A stretch of DNA of 55,229 bases from Paraburkholderia sp. NMBU_R16. GTDB lineage: Bacteria; Pseudomonadota; Gammaproteobacteria; Burkholderiales; Burkholderiaceae. Shown piece after piece: positions 8,312 to 21,461 of this stretch. The position numbers and the translations under genes are program-made. Every line of letters begins with the position of its first letter. Position 1 is the first letter of the stretch. Location of the stretch: the NCBI RefSeq assembly GCF_013282575.1, contig NZ_JAAAYE010000038.1:1-55229 (forward strand), written 5' to 3'. The notes below the pieces were generated by a model. The model was given only the letters and a program-made list of their open reading frames with translations, was not told where the DNA came from and did no database searches.

Positions 8312-9184
8312 GTGTCTCGTTCTGCCGCGCGGGCACTGATCGTCACGGCCGACGATTTCGGCCTCGATGTGCGCGTGAACCGGGCCGTCGAACGCGCGCA
8401 TCGCGATGGCGTGTTGACGAGCGCGAGCCTCATGGTGAGCGCGCCGGCGGCGGGCGACGCCGTCGAGCGCGCTCGTCGGCTGCCGGGCCTGCGCGTGGGC
8501 TTACACCTCGTACTCGCGGACGGGCCGGCGACGTTGCCCCCGTCCGAGATTCCCGCGCTCGTCGGTGCCGACGGTCGGTTCGGCGATGCGATGGTGCGCG
8601 ACGGTTTTCGCTTCTTTTTTCTGCCCGCCGTGCGCGCACAGCTCGCGCGCGAAATCCGCGCGCAGTTCGAAGCGTTCGCCGCAACCGGTTTGACGCTCGA
8701 CCACGTCAACGCCCATAAGCACTTCCATGTGCATCCGACGGTGCTGTCGCTCGTCCTGTCGATCGGGCGCGAGTATGGGCTCGCGGCGATCCGTCTGCCG
8801 TTCGAAGCGCATGCGCCCTGGTGGCTCGCGCCCTGGATCGCGCTGATGCGCGCGCGGCTTGCGCGCGCGGGGATTGCGCACAACGATTACGTCGTCGGTA
8901 TCGCAAACACGGGTGGCATGGACGAAGCCGTCATGCTCGACGCGCTGGCCGCGTTGCCCGAAGGCATCGGCGAAATCTATTGTCATCCCGCGGAGCCCGG
9001 CGAAGCGGGGCAGGGGCCGATCAGCGCCTCGATGCACGAGTATCGCCACGCAGACGAATTGGCTGCACTCGTCTCGCCGCGCGTCGCCGCGGCGATCGCG
9101 GGCATCCCGAGAGGCGGATTCGCCGATGTCTGCGGTGCAGGCGTCGCACGGATACCGGGCCCAAGCGCAGCGCAGGGCCGATAG
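8312..9184 (+). CDS. hpnK: Hopanoid biosynthesis deacetylase HpnK
   Basis: HpnK is a ChbG/YdjC-family carbohydrate deacetylase that removes the acetyl group from the N-acetylglucosaminyl-hopanoid made by HpnI. The 290-residue product shows the family metal and catalytic motifs: TADDFGLD at residues 12-19, HVNAHKHFHVHP in the middle, and EIYCHPAEPGE near the end. It starts with GTG at 8312, with GGAAG upstream. It sits between hpnJ and hpnL with a two-base gap to hpnL, so the block is one operon. Nothing in it looks damaged. Confidence 0.92.
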   Translation: MSRSAARALIVTADDFGLDVRVNRAVERAHRDGVLTSASLMVSAPAAGDAVERARRLPGLRVGLHLVLADGPATLPPSEIPALVGADGRFGDAMVRDGFRFFFLPAVRAQLAREIRAQFEAFAATGLTLDHVNAHKHFHVHPTVLSLVLSIGREYGLAAIRLPFEAHAPWWLAPWIALMRARLARAGIAHNDYVVGIANTGGMDEAVMLDALAALPEGIGEIYCHPAEPGEAGQGPISASMHEYRHADELAALVSPRVAAAIAGIPRGGFADVCGAGVARIPGPSAAQGR

Positions 9185-9186
9185 CT

Positions 9187-10158
9187 ATGACGAAATGGTT
9201 CAAGTGGGCCGGCTGGCCCATCGGCATTGCGATCCTGATTGCGCTCGTCGTGCGCAACGGAGCGGGCGATGTCGTGCACATCATCGGCGAGGCCGGGTTT
9301 GCGCTGCTTTGGCTCGTGCCATTTCACGCGCTGCCGCTCCTGCTCGATGCACGCGCGTGGCAGTTGCTGCTGCGAGGGCGCGCGCCGCTCGTCTTTCTGT
9401 GGTGGGTCGCGACGGTCCGTGAGGCGGTGAGCCGGCTGCTGCCCGTGGTAGGAGTGGGCGGCGAGATCGTCGGCATTCGCCTGGCGCGTTGGCACGTGAG
9501 CGATGCGTCTCGGGTCAGCGCATCGGTGATCGTCGAGGTATTGATCACGATCGCCGTGCAGTACGCGTTTTCGGCGCTCGGCCTCGTGCTGATCTTTGCT
9601 TCGACGGGTGGGGCGGGTGCGACGACGATCGCCCTGGCGCTCGCGATGTCGTTGCCGCTACCCTTCGTGACGATCGCGCTCGTGCGCCGTGGGGGGGTCT
9701 TTCATGCCATCGAACGTTTCGCCGTGCGCGCGCTCGGCAGCGAGCATCGGCTGCTGCAAGGCATCGACGGCAAGCGGCTCGATGAAGAAATCGACGCGCT
9801 GATGAAAAAGACCGGGGTGCTCGTGAGGGCGTTCGCCTGGCAGCTCGCCGGCTATGTGCTCGGCGCGCTCGAGACTTATTGGGCGCTGGCGTTGCTGGGC
9901 CATCCGGTCTCGATTGGCGGCGCCATCGCCATCGAGGCGCTCACGCAGGCTGTGCGCCACGCCGCGTTCATGGTGCCCGGCGGACTCGGCGTCCAGGAAG
10001 CTGCCGTGGTGCTGCTCGCGCAGCTGTTCGGGGTCGACCGCGAAGTCGCGCTGTCGCTCGCGCTCGTCAAGCGCATGCGCGAGGTCGTCTTCGGCTGTGC
10101 GGCGCTTGCGTCGTGGCAATGGGCCGAGCTCTCGCGCGGGCGCAGCCTCGTACGGTAG
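9187..10158 (+). CDS. hpnL: Hopanoid biosynthesis-associated membrane protein HpnL
   Basis: This 323-residue polytopic protein matches the HpnL family, related to the flippase domain of lysylphosphatidylglycerol synthases (UPF0104). About eight hydrophobic segments are visible, with the family sequences REAVSRLLPVVGVGGEIVG and HAAFMVPGGLGVQEAA. Its precise job is not settled; a role in moving or sorting hopanoids between membranes is the usual inference. ATG 9187 follows the hpnK stop by two bases. It closes the hpnIJKL block; the squalene-hopene cyclase and other core hopanoid genes are not in this window. Confidence 0.88.
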   Translation: MTKWFKWAGWPIGIAILIALVVRNGAGDVVHIIGEAGFALLWLVPFHALPLLLDARAWQLLLRGRAPLVFLWWVATVREAVSRLLPVVGVGGEIVGIRLARWHVSDASRVSASVIVEVLITIAVQYAFSALGLVLIFASTGGAGATTIALALAMSLPLPFVTIALVRRGGVFHAIERFAVRALGSEHRLLQGIDGKRLDEEIDALMKKTGVLVRAFAWQLAGYVLGALETYWALALLGHPVSIGGAIAIEALTQAVRHAAFMVPGGLGVQEAAVVLLAQLFGVDREVALSLALVKRMREVVFGCAALASWQWAELSRGRSLVR

Positions 10159-10381
10159 GCGTGAAGAGGCCCGGGCGCATTCGAATATCGAAAATGCGAC
10201 GGGAAGTTTTCGCAATTCACCCGGAGCCGAGTCGACTGGCTCGCCGCAGCGCCCGCGTATGAGCGGCAGGGCGTGACGTGCGGTCTCGATAACGCGGATG
10301 TTGCACTGCCGCAAAGCACGGCGCCGCGTTTGCGGAAACATTTTTCGCTTGCGACGATCCGCGCCATCCCTTAAGACGGAG
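10159..10381. other. Intergenic region between hpnL and aotQ
   Basis: No gene is seen. An imperfect hairpin (CGCATTCGA and TCGAAAATGCG, 10176-10198) lies shortly after hpnL and lacks a T-run, so it is at best a weak terminator. The promoter of the arginine transport genes should lie in the following 180 bases, but I cannot name a clear -35/-10 pair. Confidence 0.3.
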
Positions 10382-11077
10382 ATGCGCGTGTTTCTCTACG
10401 GTTTTGGACCGGTGTTGCTTGCGGGCACGCTGAAGACGATCGAGCTGTCGGTGCTCTCGCTCGCCGTGGCGGTGCTGCTGGGCCTCGCCGGCGCGCTGGC
10501 CAAGCTTTCGCGCCGGCCGGCCGTGGCGGGCGCGGCCACGGCCTACACGACATTGATCCGTTCGGTGCCGGATCTCGTGCTGATGCTGTTGCTCTTTTAC
10601 AGTATCCAGATCGCGGTGAATCAGCTGACCGACGCGCTCGGCATCGAACAGATCGATATCGATCCGTTCGTCGCCGGCGTGCTGACACTCGGCTTCATTT
10701 ATGGCGCCTACTTCACGGAAACCTTTCGGGGCGCGTTCATGGCCGTGCCCCGCGGGCAGCTCGAAGCCGGCATGGCCTACGGGATGAGCGGCGCGCGCGT
10801 CTTCGCACGCATCCTCTTTCCGCAGATGATGCGCTTCGCGCTGCCCGGTATCGGCAACAACTGGCAGGTGCTCGTCAAGGCGACCGCGCTCGTATCGATC
10901 ATCGGTCTTGCGGACGTCGTGAAGGCCGCGCAGGACGCCGGAAAGAGCACGTTCAACATGTTCTTTTTCGTCGTCGTTGCCGCGCTGATCTATCTGGCCA
11001 TCACCACCGTGTCGAACATCGCGCTCATTTGGCTCGACCGCCGCTATTCCCTCGGCGTACGAAAGGCGGAGCTATGA
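10382..11077 (+). CDS. aotQ: Arginine/ornithine (histidine-type) ABC transporter permease AotQ/HisQ
   Basis: This 231-residue inner-membrane permease of the polar amino-acid ABC family carries the EAA loop (GQLEAGMAYGMSGARVFARI...) that docks on the ATPase. Five hydrophobic helices are visible. Its length matches AotQ/HisQ (about 229). ATG 10382 begins MRVFLYGFGPVLLAGTLKTIELS, the typical HisQ start; the purine-rich stretch before it is very close to the ATG. The stop overlaps the aotM start (ATGA). Placement next to argR and the arginine catabolic genes supports arginine and ornithine as substrates over histidine, though this is inference. Confidence 0.85.
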   Translation: MRVFLYGFGPVLLAGTLKTIELSVLSLAVAVLLGLAGALAKLSRRPAVAGAATAYTTLIRSVPDLVLMLLLFYSIQIAVNQLTDALGIEQIDIDPFVAGVLTLGFIYGAYFTETFRGAFMAVPRGQLEAGMAYGMSGARVFARILFPQMMRFALPGIGNNWQVLVKATALVSIIGLADVVKAAQDAGKSTFNMFFFVVVAALIYLAITTVSNIALIWLDRRYSLGVRKAEL

Positions 11078-11787
11078 TCGACATTGTTTCCCAATTCGGC
11101 CGGGCGTTTCTCTATTGGGACGGGCAGGGCCTATCGGGCCTGGCCATGACGCTCTGGCTGCTCGTCGCCTCGCTCGCGATCGGCTTTACCATGGCCGTGC
11201 CGCTTGCCGTTGCGCGCGTCTCGCGCAATCGCTGGTTGTCGGTGCCGGTGCGCTGCTATACCTACATCTTTCGCGGCACGCCGCTTTATGTGCAGTTGCT
11301 GCTCATCTACTCGGGTCTTTACAGCCTCGAAGTCGTGCGCGCGCATCCCACGCTGAACGAGTTTTTCCGCAGCGGGCTGAACTGCGCCATCCTAGCCTTC
11401 GGTCTCAATACGGGCGCCTATACGACGGAGATCTTCGCGGGCGCGATCCGCTCGATCTCGCATGGCGAAGTCGAAGCTGCGCGCGCCTATGGCATGCACC
11501 GCTTCACGATGTACCGGCGCATCGTCTTGCCCTCGGCGCTGCGACGCGCGTTACCGCTTTACAGCAACGAGGTCATTCTCATGCTGCATGCGACGACGAT
11601 CGCATTTACCGCCACGGTGCCCGACGTACTCAAGGTCGCACGCGACGCCAATTCGGCAACGTACATGTCGTTTCAGGCATTCGGCATCGCTGCATTGATC
11701 TATCTTGCGGTATCGTTTGCGCTCGTCGCGGTATTCAGACGGGCCGAACAGCACTGGCTGGCGTACCTCGCGGTCGGCCGCCGTTGA
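11074..11787 (+). CDS. aotM: Arginine/ornithine (histidine-type) ABC transporter permease AotM/HisM
   Basis: This 237-residue partner permease heterodimerises with AotQ in the inner membrane. It has the [14 protein letters not shown] segment near residue 67, typical of HisM, and an EAA loop [20 protein letters not shown]. It starts with ATG overlapping the aotQ stop. A 19-base gap with a GAGGAGAG ribosome site separates it from the ATPase gene. Length agrees with AotM (about 232). No oddity is seen. Confidence 0.85.
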   Translation: MIDIVSQFGRAFLYWDGQGLSGLAMTLWLLVASLAIGFTMAVPLAVARVSRNRWLSVPVRCYTYIFRGTPLYVQLLLIYSGLYSLEVVRAHPTLNEFFRSGLNCAILAFGLNTGAYTTEIFAGAIRSISHGEVEAARAYGMHRFTMYRRIVLPSALRRALPLYSNEVILMLHATTIAFTATVPDVLKVARDANSATYMSFQAFGIAALIYLAVSFALVAVFRRAEQHWLAYLAVGRR

Positions 11788-11806
11788 ATTACTCGAGGAG
11801 AGCACG

Positions 11807-12601
11807 GTGCTTCAAGCGACATCCCAATCCACCGCCGTCAAGCTCGCGGCGCTCGACATCCACAAACGCTACGGCGACAACGAGGTTCTCAAGGGCGTGA
11901 CGCTCGAAGCAAAGGCCGGCGACGTCATCAGCATCATCGGCGCGAGCGGTTCGGGCAAGAGCACGTTCTTGCGTTGCATCAACTTTCTCGAGCGGCCGAA
12001 TGCCGGGCAGATCGTCGTCGACGGGGAGGCCGTGCGCACGCGCGCCGACCGCTCGGGCAACCTCGAGGTGGCAGATCACAAGCAGCTGCAACGCATGCGC
12101 ACGAAGCTCGCGATGGTGTTTCAGCACTTCAATCTGTGGGCGCATATGACGGTGCTCGAGAACGTCGTCGAAGCGCCGATCCATGTGCTCGGGCTCTCGC
12201 GTCGCGAAGCCGAGGAACGCGCACGCGCTTACCTCGAGAAGGTCGGGCTCGCGCCTCGCCTCGAGCAGCAGTATCCGTCGCACCTGTCGGGCGGGCAGCA
12301 GCAACGCGTGGCGATCGCACGTGCGCTGGCCATGAACCCGGACGTCATGCTGTTCGACGAGCCGACTTCGGCCCTCGATCCGGAACTTGTCGGCGAAGTG
12401 CTGAAAGTCATGCAGAAACTCGCCGAAGAAGGCCGTACGATGATCGTCGTCACGCACGAGATGGGCTTTGCGCGAAACGTCTCCAACCATGTCATGTTTT
12501 TGCACCAGGGCCGGACCGAGGAAGAGGGCGATCCGTCGATCGTGCTCGCCCAGCCACGAAGCGAGCGGCTGCGGCAGTTCCTGTCGGGCAGCCTCAAATA
12601 A
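11807..12601 (+). CDS. aotP: Arginine/ornithine (histidine-type) ABC transporter ATPase AotP/HisP
   Basis: This 264-residue ATPase energises AotQM. Walker A is GASGSGKST near residue 45, the signature is [15 protein letters not shown], and Walker B is [14 protein letters not shown]. The start is GTG 11807, seven bases after GGAGAG; the longer in-frame ORF from 11705 would run through the end of aotM. It completes a transport set that lacks an adjacent binding protein; the likely partner is the protein at 25325-26119. argR follows downstream on the same strand. Confidence 0.88.
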   Translation: MLQATSQSTAVKLAALDIHKRYGDNEVLKGVTLEAKAGDVISIIGASGSGKSTFLRCINFLERPNAGQIVVDGEAVRTRADRSGNLEVADHKQLQRMRTKLAMVFQHFNLWAHMTVLENVVEAPIHVLGLSRREAEERARAYLEKVGLAPRLEQQYPSHLSGGQQQRVAIARALAMNPDVMLFDEPTSALDPELVGEVLKVMQKLAEEGRTMIVVTHEMGFARNVSNHVMFLHQGRTEEEGDPSIVLAQPRSERLRQFLSGSLK

Positions 12602-12715
12602 GCCAGGCATGCGGTTAGTGCTGTCGAGACCGTCTCATGGACCCACCGCCCGATCGGCGCCGGGCGTACCCCGCATATTCGAAGCATGTCAGCCGTTCGA
12701 CGCGGGGACAGCGTG

Positions 12716-13810
12716 ATGGTACGCGCCGGCCAGGTCGTGCCGAGCACGTCAGGCGCGCCGCGTGCCACGGAGGTTGTCATCGTGGCGCTGCCGCCCGTTT
12801 CGATGTCGGGGCTCGGCCCGATCGTCGATACGCTGCGCCTCGCCAACGAAATCGACGGCCGCCTGCTTTACCGCTGGCGGATTTGCTCGTGGGATGGCCG
12901 GGCCGTGCCGCTCGACGGGGGGGCTACGTTGGCGGCCGATGGCGCATTCGGCGACGGCATCGCCTGCGATTGGCTTATCGTCGTCACGGAGCGTTTTCAG
13001 CAATTCGCCGATTACCGGCTCTTTCTCGCGTCGCTCGCGCGCGTGGGCCAGCGCACGCCGCTCGTCACCGGTATTCATCATGGCGTCTGGTGGCTCGCCA
13101 TGGCGGGCCAGCTTTCGGGCTATCGGGTCAGTGTGAATTGGGAAACCTATCAGCAGTTCGCGGAGCAGTTCGAGCGCTCGATCGTGACGCAGCAGCTCTT
13201 CGAGATCGACCGCGACCGGGCGAGCTGCGCGGGTGGCCAAGCCAGTGCCGACTTCATGCTCGCCATGGTCGCGCGCGAGCACGGCCCGGAGTTGGCCGAA
13301 CGCATTGCCGACGCGTTGGGCCTCGGTGTGCTGCGCTCAGGCGAAGAGCGCCAACGCATTCCGCACGTGACGGCGCCCGGCGAACGCCATCCGCGGCTCA
13401 ACGATGCGTTACAGCTGATGGATGCGAATGTCGAAGATCCGCTGACGACGGACGAGATCGCGGAACTCGTCGGTATCTCGCGCCGTCAGCTCGAGCGGCT
13501 CTTCAAGCAGTATCTCGGCGCAATGCCGTCGAAGTACTACTTAGGTCTTCGGCTCACGAAGGCGCGTTTGCAGCTGCAGCGCTCGAGCAAATCGATTGTG
13601 CAGGTCAGCCTGGCATGCGGATTTTCGTCGGCCGCGCATTTTTCGAATGCGTACCGCGAACGGTTCGGCGTCACGCCGCGCGAGGAGCGCCGCAACTGGA
13701 TTGCGCGACAGCATGGCGCGGGCGCGCCGTTTGCGGGCGAACCGCGTGCGGGTGCTTTGATCGAGCCACCCGACACGGATGAAGGGACGGCACGCAGCGA
13801 ACCACGATAG
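12716..13810 (+). CDS. argR: AraC-family arginine-responsive regulator ArgR
   Basis: This 364-residue protein has an N-terminal DJ-1/PfpI-like (GATase1-like) sensor domain, about residues 20-190, and a C-terminal AraC double helix-turn-helix. The segment DEIAELVGISRRQLERLFKQYLG and the SIVQVSLACGFSSAAHFSNAYR helix pair closely resemble Pseudomonas ArgR, which activates aot and aru genes when arginine is present. It sits exactly between the transporter and the catabolic operon, as in Pseudomonas. ATG 12716 has GGGGA upstream; ATG 12686 in the same frame is an alternative. The C-terminal tail after the HTH is Pro/Ala-rich and not conserved. Confidence 0.88.
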   Translation: MVRAGQVVPSTSGAPRATEVVIVALPPVSMSGLGPIVDTLRLANEIDGRLLYRWRICSWDGRAVPLDGGATLAADGAFGDGIACDWLIVVTERFQQFADYRLFLASLARVGQRTPLVTGIHHGVWWLAMAGQLSGYRVSVNWETYQQFAEQFERSIVTQQLFEIDRDRASCAGGQASADFMLAMVAREHGPELAERIADALGLGVLRSGEERQRIPHVTAPGERHPRLNDALQLMDANVEDPLTTDEIAELVGISRRQLERLFKQYLGAMPSKYYLGLRLTKARLQLQRSSKSIVQVSLACGFSSAAHFSNAYRERFGVTPREERRNWIARQHGAGAPFAGEPRAGALIEPPDTDEGTARSEPR

Positions 13811-13919
13811 ATCGCGTCGCCGGTGCGCAAGACGGCAACGTGAACGTTTCCTAAACTAACGATATTCGCAGTACCGATACGAGCGGTTTTGATCTGTATT
13901 ACCTCAACGAGGATCTGCC
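13811..13919 (+). promoter_or_regulatory. Promoter region of the ast operon
   Basis: These 109 bases between argR and astC must hold the ast promoter if the operon is separately controlled. They are richer in A and T than the flanks (AACGTGAACGTTTCCTAAAC, then GATATTCG). GAGGAT lies just before the astC ATG as its ribosome site. I could not identify an ArgR box with confidence. Confidence 0.35.
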
Positions 13920-15155
13920 ATGAACGATTTCGCTGTGAACCGCCAGACGTTCGACGACGTCATGGTGCCCGTCTTCTCGCCTGCGCCTTTCGTACCGGTG
14001 CGCGCAGCGGGCTCGCGTGTCTGGGACTCCGAAGGGCGCGAGTACATCGATTTCACGGGCGGCATCGCGGTGACGGCGCTGGGGCACACGCACCCAGAAC
14101 TCGTGCGCGTGTTGCGCGAGCAGGGTGAGACGCTGTGGCACGTCAGCAACGCCTATACGAACGAGCCCGTGCTGAGGTTGGCCAGCCGGCTCGAGGCGCT
14201 GACGTTCGCCGAACGCGCATTTTTTGCGAACTCGGGCGCCGAAGCCAACGAAGCCGCGCTGAAACTGGCGCGCCGGGCCACGCTCGAGCGTCATGGCCCG
14301 GAGAAGATCGAGATCGTCTCGTTTTCGCAGTCGTTTCATGGCCGCACGCTGTTCACGGTCAGCGTCGGCGGCCAACCGAAGTATGCGGAGGGCTTCGGCC
14401 CCGTGCCGGCCGGTATCGTTCATTTGCCATACAACGATATCGAGGCGGCGCGCGGCGCAATCGGTCCGAAAACGTGTGCGGTCATCGTCGAGCCCATTCA
14501 GGGTGAGGGCGGCGTGATTCCTGCCGATCCCGCATTTCTGCGGACATTGCGCGAGGCGTGCGACACGCACGGCGCGCTGTTGATCTTCGACGAGGTCCAG
14601 ACCGGCGTCGGCCGCACGGGCCATCTCTACGCGTACATGGATACCGGCGTGACGCCGGATATCCTCACGACAGCCAAAGCGCTCGGCAACGGTTTTCCGA
14701 TCGGCGCGATGCTGACGACGAAAGCCATCGCCGCGCATTTCAAGGTGGGCGTGCACGGCACGACCTACGGCGGCAACCCGCTCGGTGCAGCGATTGCGGA
14801 CAAGGTCATCGAGCTCGTCAGCGAGCCCGCGCTGCTCGCTGGCGTGAAGCGTCGCGGCGCGGCGCTGACGGCACGGCTCGATGCAATCGGCAAGCGGTTC
14901 GGACTCTTCAAGGAAATTCGCGGCAAGGGGCTATTGATCGGTGCCGAACTCGTCGCGGCATTCGAGGGGCAGGCGAAGGAGTTCGTGAATGCGGCCGCGC
15001 GGCATGGCGTGATGCTGCTGATCGCGGGACCCAACGTGCTGCGTTTCGCGCCATCGCTGATCATCGACGATGCCGATCTCGAAGAAGGTCTCGCGCGGCT
15101 CGAAAAAGCGATCGAGGAGACTGTCGCGGCGGCTGCCGACGCATCGGCCCGTTGA
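13920..15155 (+). CDS. astC: Succinylornithine transaminase AstC (AruC)
   Basis: AstC is a PLP-dependent class III aminotransferase that converts N2-succinylornithine and 2-oxoglutarate to the semialdehyde and glutamate, the third step of the AST pathway. The 411-residue product has [15 protein letters not shown] at about 104-118, the cofactor Asp in IFDEVQTG (D224), and the Schiff-base lysine in TTAKALGNG (K253). Arginine biosynthesis uses the close relative ArgD, but the neighbours here decide for AstC. ATG 13920 follows GAGGATCTGCC. It is the first gene of the ast operon. Confidence 0.93.
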   Translation: MNDFAVNRQTFDDVMVPVFSPAPFVPVRAAGSRVWDSEGREYIDFTGGIAVTALGHTHPELVRVLREQGETLWHVSNAYTNEPVLRLASRLEALTFAERAFFANSGAEANEAALKLARRATLERHGPEKIEIVSFSQSFHGRTLFTVSVGGQPKYAEGFGPVPAGIVHLPYNDIEAARGAIGPKTCAVIVEPIQGEGGVIPADPAFLRTLREACDTHGALLIFDEVQTGVGRTGHLYAYMDTGVTPDILTTAKALGNGFPIGAMLTTKAIAAHFKVGVHGTTYGGNPLGAAIADKVIELVSEPALLAGVKRRGAALTARLDAIGKRFGLFKEIRGKGLLIGAELVAAFEGQAKEFVNAAARHGVMLLIAGPNVLRFAPSLIIDDADLEEGLARLEKAIEETVAAAADASAR

Positions 15156-15189
15156 GCCCGGGTTTGTGCCGCCACTTATGACGACGCCT

Positions 15190-15220
15190 GTGGCAGCGCA
15201 TGTGCCACCGCATCTGCCAC
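15190..15220 (+). repeat. Short hairpin with alternative pairing between astC and aruF
   Basis: GTGGCA (15190-15195) can pair with TGCCAC at 15203-15208 or with the second copy at 15215-15220. The two downstream copies read TGCCACCG. This lies in the 76-base gap before aruF, in an in-frame upstream extension from ATG 15178 that does not resemble the protein family. It could be an mRNA processing or attenuation element, or an accident. Confidence 0.25.
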
Positions 15221-15231
15221 CGAATGGAACG

Positions 15232-16373
15232 ATGATGCTCTTCGTACGCCCAGCAAGACTTTCCGATCTCGACGCGCTCGAACAGATGGCGCGCGCCGCG
15301 CGGCCCGTGCTGCATTCGCTGCCGCACGATCGCCATGCGCTCGAGGCACGCATTGCGCTGTCCGAGGATTCGTTTCGCGCCGAGGTCGATTTCCCGGGCG
15401 AGGAGTTCTATCTCTTCGTGCTCGAGGATGCGGCGACCGGCACGCTGCTCGGCACGTCGAGCATCGTGGCCGCGGCCGGCTATGCCGAGCCGTTCTACGT
15501 TTTTCGCAACGATGCGCTCATTCATGCTTCGCGCGAGCTCCACGTGAACCGGAAAATCCACGCGTTGACGATGTCGCACGAGCTGACCGGTAAGAGCCGG
15601 CTCGCGGGCTTCTACCTGGGTCCCGCCGTAACGGGCGACGCGAGCGCACATCTGCTTTCGCGCGCGCGCATGATGTACGTCGCGGCGAACCGCCGGCGCT
15701 TCACGCCGGAGGTCTTCTCGCTCTTGCTCGGTGTCACCGACGAAGCGGGGACGTCGCCGTTCTGGGAAGCGGTGGGGCGCAAGTTCTTCGCGCGCGATTT
15801 CGCCGAAGTCGAAAAGATTTCGGGGGGACGCAGCCGTACGTTCATCGCCGAAGTGATGCCGAGCTATCCGCTTTATGTGCCGCTGTTGCCCGAGGCGGCG
15901 CAGCGTGTGCTCGGCGAGCCCAACGCCAAAAGTCTGCTTGCCTACGATATCCATCTCGAAGAAGGTTTCGAGCCCGACCGTTTCGTCGATATCTTCGATG
16001 CGGGCCCCGTGCTGACCGCGCAGGTGGACCGCAGTGCGTGCGTGGTGAGCAATGAGACCCGAATCGTGCGTGAGAAGACCGAAGCGGCATCCGCCGCCGA
16101 TCCGTCGTCCGCAGCCGCAGCCACGACCTATCTCGTCGCGAACAACCGGGCCGGCGAATTCCGCTGTGCCCTGGCGGAGCTGCCGCTTGCGCGCGAGGAG
16201 CAGGCACCGCTGACGTCATCGGTACGCGCGGTGCTCGGCGCGGTCGCGGGCGATGCGGTGCATTGCGTGCCATTGCATCGCGCGTCCGAAGTCGAAGCCC
16301 CCACCGCCGAGTCGCAGGCCGATCTCGATGGCGAGACGGCTGCCTTGCGTGCCACTCACCCGGGAGTTCGTCG

Positions 16374-16377
<4 letters not shown>
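15232..16377 (+). CDS. aruF: Arginine/ornithine succinyltransferase subunit alpha AruF (AstA)
   Basis: AruF is one subunit of arginine N-succinyltransferase, the first AST step, which moves succinate from succinyl-CoA to arginine. The 381-residue product begins MMLFVRPARLSDLDALEQMA and shows the family segments ELTGKSRLAGFYLGP, GTSPFWEAVG and VDIFDAGPVL. ATG 15232 or 15235 follows GGAAC. The C-terminal third has an Ala/Ser-rich linker (EAASAADPSSAAAATTY). It is homologous to the next gene, and the pair is the usual two-subunit form in Pseudomonas and Burkholderiaceae. Its stop overlaps the aruG start (ATGA). Confidence 0.92.
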
Positions 16378-18937
<2,560 letters not shown>

Positions 18938-19025
18938 GACGCGGCGCCATGCACGAAGCGGCGACGCGACGGCAAGACTGAAAGTTTAAAGTTTGGAACA
19001 TTGAACGACCGACCAAGGATCGACG

Positions 19026-20366
19026 ATGCAAGCACGGGAAGCCAACTTCGATGGACTCGTAGGTCCGACGCACAACTATGCGGGACTCTCGTTCGGCAAC
19101 GTCGCGTCGCAAACGAACGAGAAATCGGTCGCGAATCCACTCGCCGCTGCCAAGCAGGGACTGCGCAAGATGAAGCAGCTCGCGGACCTCGGATTCCTGC
19201 AAGGCGTGTTGCCGCCTCAGGAGCGTCCTTCGCTGCGTCTTTTGCGCGAGCTCGGGTTCTCGGGCTCGGATGCGCGCGTCATCGATCGCGCCGCAAGGGA
19301 AGCACCGGAGTTGCTGGCCGCGGCCAGCTCGGCCTCGGCGATGTGGACGGCGAACGCCGCGACGGTCAGCCCGTCCGCCGATACGGCCGATCGGCGCGTG
19401 CACTTCACGCCGGCCAATCTGACGAGCAAGCTGCATCGCGCGATCGAGCACGAGGCGACCCGTCGGACGCTGCAAGCCGTGTTTGCGGACGAGCGCCACT
19501 TCGCCGTGCACGAGGCACTGCCGGGCACGCCGGCGCTCGGCGATGAGGGCGCCGCCAACCATACGCGCTTTTGTGCCGCTTACGGCGAGCCCGGCGTGGA
19601 ATTCTTCGTCTACGGACGCAGCGAATACCGGCGCGGCCCCGAGCCCGTGCGTTATCCGGCTCGTCAGACGTTCGAGGCGAGTCGAGCCGTTGCCCAGCGC
19701 CACGGTCTGGCCGAGGCATCCACGGTTTATGCTCAGCAAAATCCCGAAGTCATCGACGCGGGCGTGTTCCATAACGACGTCATTGCCGTCGGTAACCGCG
19801 AGACGCTCTTTTGTCATGAACGCGCATTCGTCGATCAACGGGAAGTTTGCGACCGGTTGCGTGCGCAACTTTCCGGGCTCGGCGCCCAGTTCAACGTCAT
19901 CGAGGTACCCGATGGGCGCGTGGGCGTAGAAGATGCGGTTTCGTCATATCTGTTCAACTCTCAGTTGCTCACGCGTCCCGATGGACGCGATGTTCTCGTG
20001 GTGCCGCAGGAATGCCGTGAAAATCCGCGCGTGGCCGCCTATCTCGACGATCTGGTGAGCTCGGGCGGTCCCATCTCCGAGGTGCTGGTTTTCGATTTGC
20101 GCGAAAGCATGAAAAACGGCGGCGGCCCGGCATGCCTGCGCCTGCGCGTGGTACTCGACGGCGCCGAGCAAGCGGCGGTCGCTCCTGGTGTCTGGATCGA
20201 CGATGCGCTTTTCGCCCGGCTCGACACCTGGATAGCCAAGCATTATCGCGACCGGCTCGCCCCCGCCGATCTCGCCGATCCGACGCTGCTCGACGAATCG
20301 CGTACGGCGCTCGACGAGCTCACCCAGATTCTCGGCCTCGGTTCCCTTTATGACTTCCAACGCTGA
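19026..20366 (+). CDS. astB: N-succinylarginine dihydrolase AstB
   Basis: AstB hydrolyses N2-succinylarginine to succinylornithine, two ammonia and CO2, the second AST step. The 446-residue product matches the family from [22 protein letters not shown] onward and carries the catalytic cysteine in [11 protein letters not shown] (about C370). It belongs to the guanidino-group-modifying enzyme fold. Length is normal (about 447). AAGGATCGACG before ATG 19026 is its ribosome site. The end of the gene overlaps an in-frame upstream extension of astE, but the preferred astE start lies beyond it. Confidence 0.94.
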   Translation: MQAREANFDGLVGPTHNYAGLSFGNVASQTNEKSVANPLAAAKQGLRKMKQLADLGFLQGVLPPQERPSLRLLRELGFSGSDARVIDRAAREAPELLAAASSASAMWTANAATVSPSADTADRRVHFTPANLTSKLHRAIEHEATRRTLQAVFADERHFAVHEALPGTPALGDEGAANHTRFCAAYGEPGVEFFVYGRSEYRRGPEPVRYPARQTFEASRAVAQRHGLAEASTVYAQQNPEVIDAGVFHNDVIAVGNRETLFCHERAFVDQREVCDRLRAQLSGLGAQFNVIEVPDGRVGVEDAVSSYLFNSQLLTRPDGRDVLVVPQECRENPRVAAYLDDLVSSGGPISEVLVFDLRESMKNGGGPACLRLRVVLDGAEQAAVAPGVWIDDALFARLDTWIAKHYRDRLAPADLADPTLLDESRTALDELTQILGLGSLYDFQR

Positions 20367-20379
20367 CGGGACGAGAACC

Positions 20380-21420
20380 ATGACTGACGCGCCGGGCTTG
20401 CTGACCGACTTCCTGTCGTTCTCGCTCGCCGATGCGCGTCCCGTTGCCGATCGCGCGGGCGGCGAATGCGCGCATGGTGTGCGGTACCAATGGCTCGGGG
20501 CCGGCTTGCTCCAGTTCGAGCCCGAAGCGAAGCCCGTCGCGAGCGTCGTCGTGTCCGCTGGGGTGCATGGCGACGAGACGGCGCCCATCGAACTCGTCTC
20601 GCGCATGGTGGCGGACATCGCGTGCGGCGCGCTGCCGCTTGCGTGCCGGCTGCTCGTGGTACTGGGCAATATCGGGGCAATGCGGGCGGCGTGCCGCTAT
20701 CTCGACGACGATCTGAACCGGCTTTTTTGCGGCGCGCACGCCCGATTGCACGGAGGCAGCGAGAAGGCGCGCGCGGCAACGCTCGAGGCGGCGACGGCGC
20801 GGTTCTTCGCGCAAGCGGCACCGGCCGACGCCGCGCCGCGTTGGCATATCGACATGCATACCGCGATCCGTGCTTCGGTCTTCGAACAGTTCGCTCTGCT
20901 GCCGCACACGGGCCGGGCGCCCGCGGACGCGATGCTGGAATGGCTTGCCCGCGCGCGCATCGCTGCGATTTTGCTGCACACGGCTGCGGGGACGACGTAT
21001 ACGCAGTTCACGGCACAGACCTATGAGGCCATGGCTTGCACGCTCGAGCTCGGCAAAGTGCGACCGTTCGGGCAAAACGATTTGTCGCATTTCGACGCAG
21101 CCGACCGCGCCGTGCGTTCGCTCGTCGCGAACGTGGCATCCGGGTCCGCGACGCCGATGCCGCGCGTGTTCACGGTTGTCGACCAGATCACGAAACGCAC
21201 GGACGCATTCGAACTCGCGCTGGCGAGCGATGTGCCGAACTTCACCGTGCTTGCGAAAGGACAGGAGGTGGCGCGCGACGGCGACTATCGCTACATCGTC
21301 ACCCGCGGCGACGAGCGGATCGTGTTTCCGAACCCGAGCGTGAAGCCGGGCTTGCGAGCGGGGCTCATCGTCGTCGAAACGACGGCTGAAACGCTGGCGC
21401 GCACACCCCGCGGTTCTTGA
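20380..21420 (+). CDS. astE: Succinylglutamate desuccinylase AstE
   Basis: AstE is a zinc carboxypeptidase-like enzyme that splits N-succinylglutamate to succinate and glutamate, the last AST step. The 346-residue product has the zinc motif [33 protein letters not shown], the third ligand region [10 protein letters not shown], and [10 protein letters not shown] near the catalytic Glu. ATG 20380 is preferred; ATG 20350 in the same frame would overlap astB by 17 bases and adds ten unconserved residues. It ends the ast operon, 41 bases from a convergent gene; no clear terminator hairpin is visible. Confidence 0.93.
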   Translation: MTDAPGLLTDFLSFSLADARPVADRAGGECAHGVRYQWLGAGLLQFEPEAKPVASVVVSAGVHGDETAPIELVSRMVADIACGALPLACRLLVVLGNIGAMRAACRYLDDDLNRLFCGAHARLHGGSEKARAATLEAATARFFAQAAPADAAPRWHIDMHTAIRASVFEQFALLPHTGRAPADAMLEWLARARIAAILLHTAAGTTYTQFTAQTYEAMACTLELGKVRPFGQNDLSHFDAADRAVRSLVANVASGSATPMPRVFTVVDQITKRTDAFELALASDVPNFTVLAKGQEVARDGDYRYIVTRGDERIVFPNPSVKPGLRAGLIVVETTAETLARTPRGS

Positions 21421-21461
21421 TATCGATGCACCCCCAAGGCACGACGCACCCCCGATGCCGA

